Program-made: the position numbers and the translations under genes
NCBI GenBank assembly: GCA_017506865.1
Contig: JAFCMP010000545.1
Location: forward strand, 310,001-374,000
Reading direction: 5' to 3'
Source: Tribonema minus
Taxonomy: Eukaryota > Sar > Xanthophyceae > Tribonematales > Tribonemataceae
DNA: 64,000 bases
Notes under the pieces: generated by a model
What the model was told of the DNA's origin: nothing
The model's database searches: none
The model's input: only the letters and a program-made list of their open reading frames with translations
Shown: piece after piece, positions 24,170 to 35,054 of the stretch
Numbering within the stretch: position 1 is the first letter of the stretch
Layout: each line of letters opens with the position of its first letter

Positions 24170-24201
24170 GAACTGACTCCCAATGGAACTGACGAAAACA
24201 T
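23802..24201 (-). CDS. Possible small gene with Ala run and coiled-coil end
   Basis: Not recognised. A first segment from Met at 24201 encodes MFSSVPLGVSS, an Ala run from (CAG)n-type repeats, then SLTPQKRQPFQ and SPSDVEDQLMYAELVSLE. A second segment, 23882-23802, follows an AG acceptor and encodes DERITALDAELK and TLEAQK before a stop, which looks like a short amphipathic helix. I could not place a convincing donor between them, since the first frame meets a stop at 23983. It would be divergent from the sulfotransferase gene. This may be chance. Confidence 0.25.
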
Positions 24202-24216
24202 GGGGATGCTGCTGCC

Positions 24217-24400
24217 GACCCGGAGCCTGGGCAGCTGGCAGCAAATGATGCATTTTAAGCGTCGATGATGACAACGGCGATGCCCAGCACAATGAGCTGA
24301 TGCGGTGCTGCCTGTCCCTGCTGCGGCTCCCGTCCCATGGGCATCGTCGTCGGACGCTTAAAATGCATCGTCTGCCGCCGTCCTGCCCAGGCTCTGGGTC
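24217..24400. repeat. Imperfect fold-back (inverted repeat) about 184 bp
   Basis: Left arm 24217-24286 pairs with right arm 24332-24400. Both outer ends read GACCC-GAGCCTGGGCAG when oriented alike, both contain GATGCATTTTAAGCGTC, and both continue to a GATGCCCA block. It could be a decayed inverted-repeat element or an RNA hairpin. No target duplication was found. Confidence 0.7.
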
Positions 24401-24844
24401 TGCTGCTCCTGCTGCTGATGATGCTGGTGGTTCGGCGAGCTTGACTTCACGAGAGCTCTAGAGTCGAAGCGAAGTCGAAGTCGGTAGCAAGGGGCTCACA
24501 GCTGTATGTGCATGACTGAACAGGTAGCCGTCTGTTGCGCTTTTTTTGGGGGAACAAAAACTTCAAGTTTGCGTGGGGGTACTAATCTAGCCGGTGGACA
24601 AAAAAAATGCCGCCTGTGTGTTTCCACTATAGAGGAGATCATCACGTTTTGGCACCGTTGTGAGGCCTGCTGCCCGTGCTGGTGCTGCTGAGAGGAAGGC
24701 GCGGGCAGCCTCAAGGCAGGACACAGGCTGGGAGACACACACGTGTGCGCACTCTGGCGACATAACTGCTTCACCGGTTGCTAAAAGAGCGGAACGCGAG
24801 CGTGCAGGGCAGAACGGAGCTGGAGCTGGCGGCTCAGCTGCCAG

Positions 24845-27670
24845 ATGCAGCTTGTTACCAAGCAGCTGGAGTCCAGACACGTGGTGCTGGCGCCAGCCAC
24901 ATCATGCGACGCTGTCGTCTTAAAATCAGAGTTGCCTCCACCTTCGCCTCGGCATCGGAATAGACGAATTCTGATGTACCTGTGCGCCATGTGTGGCATG
25001 CTATGCCTAGTGGCCGTGAAGCTGTTTGTGGTGGTGGCGCCTTTCGACGAGAGACTGGGCCTGCTGGTTCACTCGTCACCTTCAGTGTCACGTCACGACG
25101 GAGACACCTCGACAACCAGAGACGACTTCTCTAGCTTCACTACTAAATTAGACAAGAGCAACGAGGCGGGTGGCGGTGGCGGCAAGGGCAATGGCTTCTT
25201 CAAACCTCGCAATCCCTTCTTCAATCCATACAGAAACTTGCCGACTTGCATGGACTTTTACTCGAAGGCGGCAGACGGGAAAGTGGACACTGGCAACTTC
25301 AAGCATGATTTGGCGCCGGTGCTGCCTACTTGCTCTCGGAGTCGGTCCCTGAATGCTGTGTACGTGCACGTCCCTCGTGCTGCGAGCTCGGCAATAAGAG
25401 GTGAGTTCAAGCTCATTTGCAGCTTGTCGGGAGTAGTGCCGGGTGTGTGCATTTGCTGTGTGTAGCTGCGGATATCAGCGACTGCCGGGCTAGCACGATC
25501 TTGCTTGGATGATGTTTCTATCATGGGATTGCTTCCTTTCGAGCATAGTGCACTTGTCGTATGGCATGACAAGTCAACAAGCACAGAACCAAAGTCACAC
25601 CAGCAACAAAGAAGCAGTAGTGGAGTGACCACGGCACTCGAGCCCAGTTCTGGGCACTGCTGGCTACTGGTGCTACGGATGCTGATTGTGAATGCTACCA
25701 TGCTTGGACACCCCTTATAGGCGACACACAGCGGCGGCTGCTTGCACCAATGTCGCACGCATGTGTGTGGCGCGATAATCAGTGGCAATTTTTGAGCACT
25801 GCCGCAACTGCTGCCGCCGCAGGGAGCCTCATGGACCACTACCCCAAGGTGGACTTCTCGGCGTGCAAGGACATGAGCCTGGCGCCCTCGCAGCCGCCGC
25901 CGTACGCCTTCACATTCGTGCGCGACCCGATGGCGCGCGCGCACTCGGCGTTTGTGGAGTCGCTGCGGCGCCTGCCGAGGGCGTCCACGAAACTGTCTGC
26001 GGACATGGTCGGCAAGCACATTGACGCGTGGCTGGACGAGCTGGAAGAAGGGATACCGGACCGGCCGCTGTGGCAGCACGTCGTGCCGCAGTCGTTCTAT
26101 CTGACGGCGCCGGGGATGCTGAGCCGGTTCGGGACGGTGGCGTTCATTGGGCAGGTACGTATTGCACGCCGGTGTGCTGACCGTTGAATCCTGCATGGCA
26201 GTCTAATGATATGCTTGTGGTGCTGGAGTGTAGTGACGGCGCCGGGGATGCTGAACCGGTTCGGGACGGTGGCGTTCATTGGGCAGGTACATATTGCATG
26301 CAGGCACTACATACCCTGATCCTTGACTCTATGGCGGTACGATGACATTGTATTTGTGGTACTGTTGTCTACCTGACGGCGCCGGGGATGCTGAGCCGGA
26401 TAGGGACGGTGGCGTTCATAGGGCAGGTATGTATTGCTCGCAGATGCTACATACCGTGATCTTTGACTCCTGCGTTGTGGTACGCTGGTATGCACGTGAT
26501 GCTGTAGTCTAGCTGACGGCGCCGGGGATAGCTGAGAAGATTTGTGTTCATTGGGCAGGTTCATACGGAAGTTGGTGTTACTTGAACTCACAATTCCCTT
26601 ATGGTGGTACTTGTATGCGAGCAGTGCTGAAGTTCTTCTGCTCTTTGATCGTCAGGGACGCCATGCCGCCTTCAGGTCATGTCGTTCGTGGGTCAAAGTG
26701 TGTGTGGATGCTGCAGCTACCCTTACTCAATGTCGCTCTTGAAGGGCTCTCTCTGTCTTGAATGTTGGCTAATACTATCAGTACCAGTTCATACCTGGCA
26801 GCGGCCTCTCAGCATAACACTGCGCTAACACTGCGCCAAGCGCCTCCACGTGGTGCAGCCAAACAGCCATGCGCACCTACCTGCTCACACACCACCACAC
26901 TCACTCAAACGACCGTTACGCAGGTGGAGGCCATGGACGAGCACTTCAAGCTGCTGCTGCAGTCCCTTGGCGCCGCGCCGCACCCGCCGGAGGGCGGCTA
27001 CCGCTGCTGCGCGACGCCGCGCGCGCGCGCCATCGACCGCCTTGTGCGACAGGCGCTTGTGTGGCGCCCTCGCGCAGCACGCCTGTGTCAGGTCTACGCC
27101 CAGGACTACGCGTGCCTCGGCTACGCGGTGCCGCAAAACTGCAAGGAGGCACTGAGGGGGGGCGACGGCGCGCAGCAGGGGGAGGCGGGGGGGGACGGGA
27201 AGGGGGAGGGGAAGGAGGGGGATGGCAAGGGGAAGCAGGGGGGTGCTGAGGGGAAGCAGGGAGACAGCAAGGGGAAGCCAGGGGGCAGCAAGGGAAAGCC
27301 TGGGGCAAAGCAGGGCGGCGGTTTTGGCCCAAAGCTGGGCTCAAAGCTGCAGCCGGTGCCTGTGAAAGCAGAGGCCAAACGGAGCAGCACAGAGGCGCAA
27401 TCACCGGACCAACAGCAACCGCCGCCGCCGCCACCACCGCAGCAGCAGCAGTATAACATGGCTGTCGGGCCTGGAAACATGCGGCAGCAGCAGCAGCAGC
27501 AGCAACAGCAGCAACGGCGCGCTGCCGTTGCCGGCTCCTCGGGCGCCTTTCCTCGCGGCTGGAGAGACGGCGCAGGAGCCGCTGCCCAGCAGCAGCAGCC
27601 GCGGCAGCAGCAGCAGCAGCAGCAGCACCCGCAGCCGCAGCCGCAGCAGCGGCGACACGGCGCTCAATGA
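24845..27670 (+). CDS. Type II membrane sulfotransferase (Golgi-type)
   Basis: Three exons join in phase: 24845-25400, 25823-26154 and 26924-27670, giving 544 aa. A single transmembrane span at about residues 42-66 follows a short cytosolic end, the usual Golgi type II topology. The PAPS-binding 5' loop is VYVHVPRAASSAIR (about 171-185; family form is VPKxASTxxR) and the 3'-phosphate motif is FTFVRDPMARAHSAF (about 214-228). Exon 3 has VYAQDYACLGY, matching the C-terminal signature of the Sulfotransfer_2 type. The enzyme would transfer sulfate from PAPS to a glycan. After about residue 375 the protein is low complexity (Lys/Gly/Glu, then Pro/Gln runs), unusual for the family and possibly a misplaced stop or a genuine disordered tail. 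Three decoy copies follow exon 2. Confidence 0.85.
26098..26570 (+). repeat. Three downstream copies of the sulfotransferase exon 2 donor junction
   Basis: The last 50 or so bases of exon 2 (CTGACGGCGCCGGGGATGCT onward to GTTCATTGGGCAG|GTACGT) recur at 26234-26292, 26374-26435 and 26513-26565 with a period of about 140. Copies 1 and 2 differ from the exon at one to four positions, while their intron parts differ at roughly a third. The farthest copy has an internal deletion. Confidence 0.93.
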
Positions 27671-28460
27671 CGGCGGCAGGTCTGATGCACGTGATGTGCA
27701 GGAGCGCGGGCCGCGTCCGCCTACGCAGCAGCGCTCAGCACGTCATGATTAGACAGCACCCAAAGCGCACTCGATAGCTGCGCCGCCCGCGCCCACAGCG
27801 CGCAGCGGCAGCCTCGCCAGCCTTTCCACTCTCAACTACCACTTGAAGTACGTCAGCGCGCCTCAGCCTACGGGCCGGGCGGCGTGATGGTTTGAAGGTC
27901 GCACACGAAGGGAGGGGGGGGGGTATGAAGGGCGGAGCTGCATCTTGGCGTACTTTGCCTGTTGGCATGTCCTAGGGCCCCATCCCCCACTTGGTCGCTT
28001 TTGAAAGGGCCCGTGCGACCGTGTCCTGGTGTCTTTCCTTGTTTGTGCTATCCATTGGTGGTTGAGTGTGCCCATTGAGTTTGCAATTTGGTTGTGGTTT
28101 TGTGACGACATTAGGTGGCTGCCGCCACCGGCGTCAGAGGTGTGTTTTTAGCGCATTCATGGTCAGCTCGAGGTGTTCTTACGGCGTGGCTAGTGTGTAA
28201 AGCATGGCGTCATGCAATTCCATGGCGTAATGCATTTCTGTTCAAGACGGTGAGCAACTGTGCATATGATGTTCAATGGTGCTGTCGTTTGTTTGTGCTC
28301 ATTGCTGAGGGTTGACACATTGGTTGCTTGCAGGCATTGGTGGCAAGCGGAAGCGCACACCGTCATGTTGTGATGGTGGTTGAAATGGGGCGACCACACC
28401 ATGCATGCACCACGCCTTGTTTCAGCTGTAATGCTGGTGCCTGAGCTTGTATGAATCAAA
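27671..28460. other. Region between sulfotransferase stop and retroelement ORF
   Basis: This region must contain the sulfotransferase 3' UTR, and probably the retroelement 5' UTR and left boundary. A G-run lies at about 27912-27924. No terminal repeat or target duplication could be recognised. Confidence 0.4.
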
Positions 28461-31400
28461 TTGTCAGCACGTTTCTACCCATCTCATGAGGCAAGCGGCC
28501 ATTACAGTCCACCATTCAGCACAATGGGTGTGCTGCCTGGCGAAAGTCGTGCTAGCGATAGCGGCGCAACGATGTCAAGCAACGATCGTGTGCCCAGCAC
28601 ACCTGGCAGTGCCGCAGCTGCTGTCGCAGCGGGCGCTCAGTCTAGCGAATGCCCCAGGGACCCGACGGGATCACACTGGCAAGGCCTGCTGGGGGCGGCT
28701 GGCGCACTCGCGCGCAGGGTACGTGCACTGGCCCTTGCCCCCAATCGGGCACGCGTCACGGTGCTTTGCGCTTGGCCGACGGGTACCAAGCTTGGACCCT
28801 GCCGCACGTCACGCCGACTGCATATGCGGCCGGCGCCCAGCGACGCGCCAGCAACACAGACCCTGCTGGGCCGGACTTCCTGCGCACCGCTGGTGAGTCA
28901 GATGCATGACCTGACGGTCACGTTCAGCTTGCTCTCCCTCCGAGAAGAAGGTAATGACCTGGCAACGGTGTTTGACCAACTCTCCCTTAGGGAACCGGTC
29001 GTTGCCAGGTCGCCTCGCCAGCCAGCCGGGAAACGTGGTGAGTCAGACGTAACGCAGGCTGGTGATAACAGCACCCACGCAACAATGACCGAGACAGCAC
29101 CTGTCACGGCTATGGTTGCCAGTGGAAAGCGCAGTCGACGCAGAGGTAAACACAGACGGCGGACGCAGGAGCGACAGGCCCAGTGCGACAATTCTCGTGC
29201 ACCCCTGGCACCAGCCACCACACCGCCGAGGGGCGGTGCCTCTGCCCCCTCAGCACCAATATCCGGGCCGGCGAAGGTCACCACCGTGACGGTGGCGACC
29301 CGGATACCCTCAACCGTGTGCCATACAGTCACCGTGGAGGAGCAGCAAGACGCGCTGGCAAAAGCCACCAACTATGGTTTTTCCACTTGGCACACGGGCC
29401 TGCAGGCACTCCACAAACAGGCGCTTGGGGAAAACACAGCGACGCTAGCACGTGGTGGGGAGCTTCGCCCCGTGAGCAACGTGGGCAACGGCAACTGCCT
29501 GATTCATACAGCTCTACACGGCATAGACAGCGTCGCAGTTGAGCACGGACTGCCGGCCCCAGCACTGGTGATTGCCATGCGAGAGGCACTGCTGGACGGG
29601 ATGGTGGCATACGTCACGCAGGGGGCGGGCAAACAAGGGGCCAGCATGTCATCGATGCGTCAACTGACCGCGCATGCAGCAGCCCAACCTGCGTGTACAC
29701 GTGAACAATTCGACACGTACGGGACACGCGCTCGCTGCCTCGCAATCGAGTACGGCACAAATGAAACGGACAGCGCGGACAGCGGGCACACGCTCCTGCT
29801 GCAACGCCTACAGGAAGAGGGCGTGTGGGGACGGCCCCTCGGTTTGTCTGTGTGGGCCATTGTTGCAGCGGTCTACGCGGTCTCGGTGACGGTGTGGCAG
29901 GCCGAGCCTCAGGCCACTGGCAGCACGCAAAAATCAACAGGGCTGGTGCTGGCACAACTGATGGGGCTGCCAGCGGTATTCGCACCGGCAACTCCAGCTC
30001 AGCCTGACTGCCATCTGGATGTGCTGTGGACGCCGCCTGGGCTATATACAAATGTGGGACACTTTGAACTGCTTGTCGCCCCTGCGGCAGCTCCGCCCTT
30101 GCCAACCACTATGACAGCGTCGGCGACCACTCAAGCTAACAGCACCCACATCACGGCTCCGAGTCGGACACAGCCCCGTACTGCGCTGCAGTTGCCACAG
30201 CAGCCTGAGCCACTGAGGTGTCCTTTATGCACACTGGCATTTTGGCAGCTTGGTCAGAAAGAGGACAGCAAACAGCGAGGCAAACTGTCAGCTGCGAGCC
30301 GCATGGCACCGGTAGTGGCCCACTTCAACGGTGGTAGCTGCACGAGGTCGATGCTGAACCCTGAGGCGAGCACATCACACTGTCAGCAAAATCTGGCGGC
30401 AGCATACGCCAAGGGCATCCGGCAGCAGGTTGATCACGACCCATCCGGTGACCGTGCCCCTTCAGGCAGCAGTACCTGCAACACTGGGGCACACCATGCC
30501 AAGCGTGTGCAGGAGATGAGCACCATGTATGGTTGCACGGCAGAAGACTTCCTACGGGCGGTAAGGAAGCTGAGTGCATGCACAGGTGCCTGCGGTCTGG
30601 TCCATATGTCAGCCAGCGCGGGGCAGAGGCAATGCGCGCTGACCTCGCCATGCCACACGTGTCGACGGAATGGAAGCGCCCCCACGCGCGCACGCCCGGC
30701 AGTACCCCCGGGCCAGTCCGAGGGCGGGGGTGCGGGTAGCGACGGCGCGGCCGCGGCGGCGGGGGCTGCCGCAGCGACACCTCCAAAGCCACCGGCGGTG
30801 CCGGCTAGTGGCGCTGCCAACTCAAAGTCCAGCAAGAAACGCCCGGCGGCCACGGCAACCGGCGCGCAACGCCGGCGCCGAACGGCAGCTGCTGCAGCAC
30901 CGCCTGGCAGCGCCGGCAGCCGCACTCAGTCTAACAGCCTAAGGCTGCAGGACAGCAGCCCCCCCCACGGGACGGCCGTGGGATGGGCGGACATGGACTT
31001 GGACCCGCCGGACGATGCCGCGTCACCGCCCCCCCCGACCACCACCACCAGTGGCAGGCCCTCAAAGCCCCAGTCACGAGCATCCCTGGCTTGGGACCTC
31101 TCGACGCCCTCGGTCGTCCACGCACTTGACCAGACCAATGAGGCGGATCTACTGCTGCTACGGTTCACCACGACTGCCAACCCCTTCCGCACTCAGCTGC
31201 AGTGCACCCAGTGGGCACGGCTAGTGGAGCACGCCACACGACTACTGGCGGACGCCACAGACAGTGCACGTGAGGCGGCACGGGTGCGCCTCCACCATGG
31301 TGCCGGGGCGTTTGCTCATCAGGTTTCTCAGACTCTAGTGCAGCGCGGCTACAGGCTGCTGCACCTGCTAGCAGCAATGGCCTTTGGTAGGCAACCGGAG

Positions 31401-34400
31401 GGAACCGGTATGCCGCCTGCGGCCCGGCTGGCAGCGTTGCTGTCTGGCGACTTTGCGGAGCTACTGAGAAAGACGCTGTCAGCAGCAGCGGCGCTGCGGG
31501 CCCCCAAACCAAACAACGCAGCTACGGCGTCGGCACAAACGAACTTCGATGCCGACTGGACGGAGGCTGACTCCAGGCAGCAAACAGCATGCGCTGCCCT
31601 CTCAGGCAAGCGACGGGGGGTAGGCCTGGCTGCCGCACGACTAGAGGCGCGTGAAGCATGCGCCCCAGCAGACGAGGTCACGGCACAGGTGCTGGCAGCA
31701 AAGCACCCTGAAACTGGCACCCGGCCCGGGGTAGTCGATACGCCAATGGAGCAAGTGCGCGGCCTGGTACGCGACGCCCGGCGGCACTGCTTGCACGGCG
31801 CAGGGGTGGCAACGACCGCCGGGCCCGCTGGCAGCGGCAGTCCCGTCTTCGAATCGGGTCAGGCGCATGATCGCAGCGATAGGCCTGAGGATGCTGCCAG
31901 CGCAGCCGGACGGCGCCTCGAGGTGGAGGCGACAGACATACTGTCGACCTTGTCCGCAGCAGGGGCGGGGAAGGCAGGAGGGCTGGACGGCCTACGCTAT
32001 GAACACCTCTTGATGGCCGCTGGGCCTGGTGCACCAGTGAAAGCAGCCACCCGCCCCGTGGGCAGTGCCTCGCCAGGACTAGCTGGTGATTCAGAATCGG
32101 ATGTGATGGAACCGGCATTCGCCCATCACCTGGCCAAGGTGTTCACGACGCTGCTTGTTGAGCCCGAACTGCTGCCGGAGCAATCGCAACGGCTTCTCCG
32201 CGCCGCGGCCCTCTCAGGCATAGGACAGAAGCGGCGTCCGATCGCCTGCTCCAGTGTCTGGCGCAGACTCCTCGGGTCCACAGCGGCACGGGGTGTCAAG
32301 GGCAAAATATCGGGGCTGCTGGCCTCCATGTCGCAGTTTGGCGTAGGATACCGGTCTGGCGTCGAGCATGTGGCAGCGTGCGCGCGCGTGTGGCACGAGC
32401 TGTATGGCACCACAATCCAGCTGGACTGTGAGAACGCATTTAACAGTGTGGATCGCGCCGCCATTGTGCGGGGACTTATGCTCTTCTGTCCGGAGCTGCT
32501 CCCGCACTTTGAGTCCGTATACTGTGGTGACACTGCCCCAGAGATGCGAGTGGAGGTGAACGGTGAAGCTCGCATTATCTGCTCCCACCTAGGGTGCCAG
32601 CAAGGGGACCCTCTAGGGCCGCTGTACTTTGCAGTGGCAGCGGCATTCCTACTCTTCTACCCTGATGGAGTGAGTGCGACGCCCGGCAGTATGCCGGCCT
32701 ACGGCCACAGCACAGCGGAACCGCCAGCCCCGCACTGCGCTTTCCTGGATGACCTCAACGTGCTGCAAGCTGCCTACTTCGACGATGCAGCGGCCGCTGG
32801 GGTGGCAGAGGTGATCCGTCGGCTTGCGGCAGGGGGCCTACGCGTTCGACCAGACAAGTCGCTGGCCATTGCCATGCGCGGCACAGTGTTTGATGAAGCG
32901 GCCAGAGCACGCCTGCGCGCCCTTGACATACCGTTTGTGGACGCCACCATGCCAGAATCCAGTCAGGGCTTTACGTCGGTCGGGGTACCGGTAGGGCACC
33001 CAGCCTATGTGCATGCTGCCATGAGCAAGCATCTTGTTGACGCAGGGACATGGCGATTGTCGTGGCAGCTAGCTGGGATGGCGCGGCATCACCTACAGGC
33101 AGCACAATTCATTCTGCGCAGGTCACTGACAAAGCGCATGGGCTTCTTAGCTCGGGTCGTTGACACGGCTTTGAGTGAGACATGGCTGCACGCATTTGAC
33201 GGGTTCTGTGCATGGACGCTTGAACGCATGCTGCACCTGCACGGCTGCGCTACCGCGGCAGTCATGAAGTCACACCTGCTGGCCGCCTGCACTGCTGGTG
33301 ACAATGAGGTAGCCAGCAGTGGCAGCGTGCTGGTATTGCCGCGCTTGGGCCCGCCAGAACTCACGGACATCGCAGTGCCACTGCGGGCGTCACGGTTGCC
33401 GGAGCGACGAGGCGGTCTGGGCATGCCGCTTTTGGGGCTACTGGCACCAGCCGCATACACGGCCCAGGCATGCACAACACTGCGGCCTGCAATAATTCAT
33501 GCCACTGTGGCAGCAGGGGCCCTGAGGCTCGGCACTGACGAACACGGCGCAGTCACCTGGTTCGCGCAGCACTCATGCGCAATACGCGAGGACCAGGGAC
33601 TGCCGCCAATCATCGAGGCCGTGCGACGCTCTACGCGAGCGCTGACAGCTGATGGCGGCGAAAAATCACGCACAGCTGTGGCCGAGCAGCTCCCAGCATC
33701 GTTGCTACGGTGGGCAGCGGATACAACGGCCGCAGCGTCGACGCTCCCCACTGCGGTGCAAGCGATCTACGCCGCAACTGCCGTCACGGAGACGGGGACC
33801 ACTGAGCCAGCCCCACACACCCACGGCATTGTGCCTGGCGCCGAGGCGGCCGCTGCGGCGGCGACCGTACCTGGCCCTCAAGCCGCTGCCGCGGCTGCCT
33901 CTTCCACGCCCGCTAAAACACAAACTAGCGCGGAAGAAAGCAGCTGCAGCGGCGGGCAGGAGGACGACGACGACGACTGGGAGGCCTATGCTGACGAGAT
34001 CTGCAGAAAGGTAGTGCCCCGCCGCCGGCGCGGTCACTTCACGCACGGACTACAAGCCGGCCTTTCAAATGTTCTTCGACGTCAATACGAGGACTGCCTG
34101 GTGGAGGACCTAGAGGCTGCCTCGGCTGGTGCCGTGGGCAAGCCGACGCAGGCTACACTTATTGGTGACTTGCGTGACACCAGCCGCCGCCGCCAACAGG
34201 CTAGCGCGCGGGTCCTGGCGCAGCTGCGCAGCCAGCGTGCGTCCGGGGCAATGGCGTGGATGAGCGTGCCACCCGCTGCCAATGACCGCCCGGGTGCGGC
34301 GCCCATGTCCAGTATGGCAGCAGCCACGATGATTATGGTTGCGATCTTTATAGACGGGTGGGGCATACAGGGCGAGGTGTGCCCATGGCGGTGCAGTGAC

Positions 34401-35054
34401 GTGAGCCCCACCTCCACGCATGCGATCAGCTGCCCCAGCCAGCACATACGGGGGCACAACGCGACACACACTGCCCAAAAGCGGTGCCTACAGCGCATCT
34501 TGAGACAGCACCATGTCTCTATTGTCCGCAATGAGGACGCTAGCGTCTTCAAGGTACCGGGGTATCGGGCGGACACAGTCATTGACCCAGGGTGTCTGCA
34601 CTTTAGCAGTGCATACCGTAACAAGGGAATAGTGCTAGACACAAGTGTGCGCGCACCCACAGCGAGCTCGTACCTGACAGGCAAAACAAATGCCTCGAAC
34701 ACGGACGGCTATGCTGCTGGGGTGGGGGAGGACGCGAAGGTCAAGCACCACACCGGCACCTTGACGTCATCTTGGGCTTTTGTGCCATTCGTGCAGGAGT
34801 CGTACGGACGGCTGGGCAAGCAGACAAGCCTTTTTGTTAAGGAGTTGGCAATGCACTCAGCACTGTGCTCAGGGGGGGGGAAGGCAGATGTGTTACGCAA
34901 GGCCGGGTTAGCTAAGCGTCAGATCCACATTGAGCTGAGCATATCGCTGGCGCGGGAGTTGGCGGAGCGCGTCATGGCATACACACGTGGAGCGCGAATG
35001 CTGGGCTGTGTTGCGGCGCCGGTATCCAAACTCCTAGGGCACAGCGCAGACTAG
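28461..35054 (+). CDS. Retroelement polyprotein: OTU protease, reverse transcriptase, REL endonuclease
   Basis: One intronless 2197-aa frame. An OTU-type cysteine protease domain (about 330-540) has NVGNGNCLIHTALHG with Cys346 and a terminal NVGHFELLV with His534. Putative zinc-binding clusters follow (CPLC near 587 with a later His/Cys pair; another Cys/His cluster near 706-745) and an Ala/Pro-rich linker. The reverse transcriptase spans about 1160-1500: KAGGLDGLRYEHLL, motif A LDCENAFNSVD (Asp1322), motif B GCQQGDPLGP, motif C FLDD (Asp1430, Asp1431) in place of the usual YADD/FADD. The C-terminus has CPWRC...C...H zinc-binding spacing (about 1973-2010), then YRADTVID and IVLDTSV (about 2034-2067), like the restriction-like endonucleases of R2/NeSL/Dualen-type non-LTR elements. 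No apurinic endonuclease domain was seen. The intact frame suggests recent activity. Confidence 0.88.
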   Translation: MSARFYPSHEASGHYSPPFSTMGVLPGESRASDSGATMSSNDRVPSTPGSAAAAVAAGAQSSECPRDPTGSHWQGLLGAAGALARRVRALALAPNRARVTVLCAWPTGTKLGPCRTSRRLHMRPAPSDAPATQTLLGRTSCAPLVSQMHDLTVTFSLLSLREEGNDLATVFDQLSLREPVVARSPRQPAGKRGESDVTQAGDNSTHATMTETAPVTAMVASGKRSRRRGKHRRRTQERQAQCDNSRAPLAPATTPPRGGASAPSAPISGPAKVTTVTVATRIPSTVCHTVTVEEQQDALAKATNYGFSTWHTGLQALHKQALGENTATLARGGELRPVSNVGNGNCLIHTALHGIDSVAVEHGLPAPALVIAMREALLDGMVAYVTQGAGKQGASMSSMRQLTAHAAAQPACTREQFDTYGTRARCLAIEYGTNETDSADSGHTLLLQRLQEEGVWGRPLGLSVWAIVAAVYAVSVTVWQAEPQATGSTQKSTGLVLAQLMGLPAVFAPATPAQPDCHLDVLWTPPGLYTNVGHFELLVAPAAAPPLPTTMTASATTQANSTHITAPSRTQPRTALQLPQQPEPLRCPLCTLAFWQLGQKEDSKQRGKLSAASRMAPVVAHFNGGSCTRSMLNPEASTSHCQQNLAAAYAKGIRQQVDHDPSGDRAPSGSSTCNTGAHHAKRVQEMSTMYGCTAEDFLRAVRKLSACTGACGLVHMSASAGQRQCALTSPCHTCRRNGSAPTRARPAVPPGQSEGGGAGSDGAAAAAGAAAATPPKPPAVPASGAANSKSSKKRPAATATGAQRRRRTAAAAAPPGSAGSRTQSNSLRLQDSSPPHGTAVGWADMDLDPPDDAASPPPPTTTTSGRPSKPQSRASLAWDLSTPSVVHALDQTNEADLLLLRFTTTANPFRTQLQCTQWARLVEHATRLLADATDSAREAARVRLHHGAGAFAHQVSQTLVQRGYRLLHLLAAMAFGRQPEGTGMPPAARLAALLSGDFAELLRKTLSAAAALRAPKPNNAATASAQTNFDADWTEADSRQQTACAALSGKRRGVGLAAARLEAREACAPADEVTAQVLAAKHPETGTRPGVVDTPMEQVRGLVRDARRHCLHGAGVATTAGPAGSGSPVFESGQAHDRSDRPEDAASAAGRRLEVEATDILSTLSAAGAGKAGGLDGLRYEHLLMAAGPGAPVKAATRPVGSASPGLAGDSESDVMEPAFAHHLAKVFTTLLVEPELLPEQSQRLLRAAALSGIGQKRRPIACSSVWRRLLGSTAARGVKGKISGLLASMSQFGVGYRSGVEHVAACARVWHELYGTTIQLDCENAFNSVDRAAIVRGLMLFCPELLPHFESVYCGDTAPEMRVEVNGEARIICSHLGCQQGDPLGPLYFAVAAAFLLFYPDGVSATPGSMPAYGHSTAEPPAPHCAFLDDLNVLQAAYFDDAAAAGVAEVIRRLAAGGLRVRPDKSLAIAMRGTVFDEAARARLRALDIPFVDATMPESSQGFTSVGVPVGHPAYVHAAMSKHLVDAGTWRLSWQLAGMARHHLQAAQFILRRSLTKRMGFLARVVDTALSETWLHAFDGFCAWTLERMLHLHGCATAAVMKSHLLAACTAGDNEVASSGSVLVLPRLGPPELTDIAVPLRASRLPERRGGLGMPLLGLLAPAAYTAQACTTLRPAIIHATVAAGALRLGTDEHGAVTWFAQHSCAIREDQGLPPIIEAVRRSTRALTADGGEKSRTAVAEQLPASLLRWAADTTAAASTLPTAVQAIYAATAVTETGTTEPAPHTHGIVPGAEAAAAAATVPGPQAAAAAASSTPAKTQTSAEESSCSGGQEDDDDDWEAYADEICRKVVPRRRRGHFTHGLQAGLSNVLRRQYEDCLVEDLEAASAGAVGKPTQATLIGDLRDTSRRRQQASARVLAQLRSQRASGAMAWMSVPPAANDRPGAAPMSSMAAATMIMVAIFIDGWGIQGEVCPWRCSDVSPTSTHAISCPSQHIRGHNATHTAQKRCLQRILRQHHVSIVRNEDASVFKVPGYRADTVIDPGCLHFSSAYRNKGIVLDTSVRAPTASSYLTGKTNASNTDGYAAGVGEDAKVKHHTGTLTSSWAFVPFVQESYGRLGKQTSLFVKELAMHSALCSGGGKADVLRKAGLAKRQIHIELSISLARELAERVMAYTRGARMLGCVAAPVSKLLGHSAD

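Noticed and set aside
28461..35054. Viral or LTR-retrotransposon origin of the large ORF
   Set aside because: No LTRs, gag, integrase or RNase H were seen. The RT motifs and C-terminal REL-type domain fit non-LTR elements.
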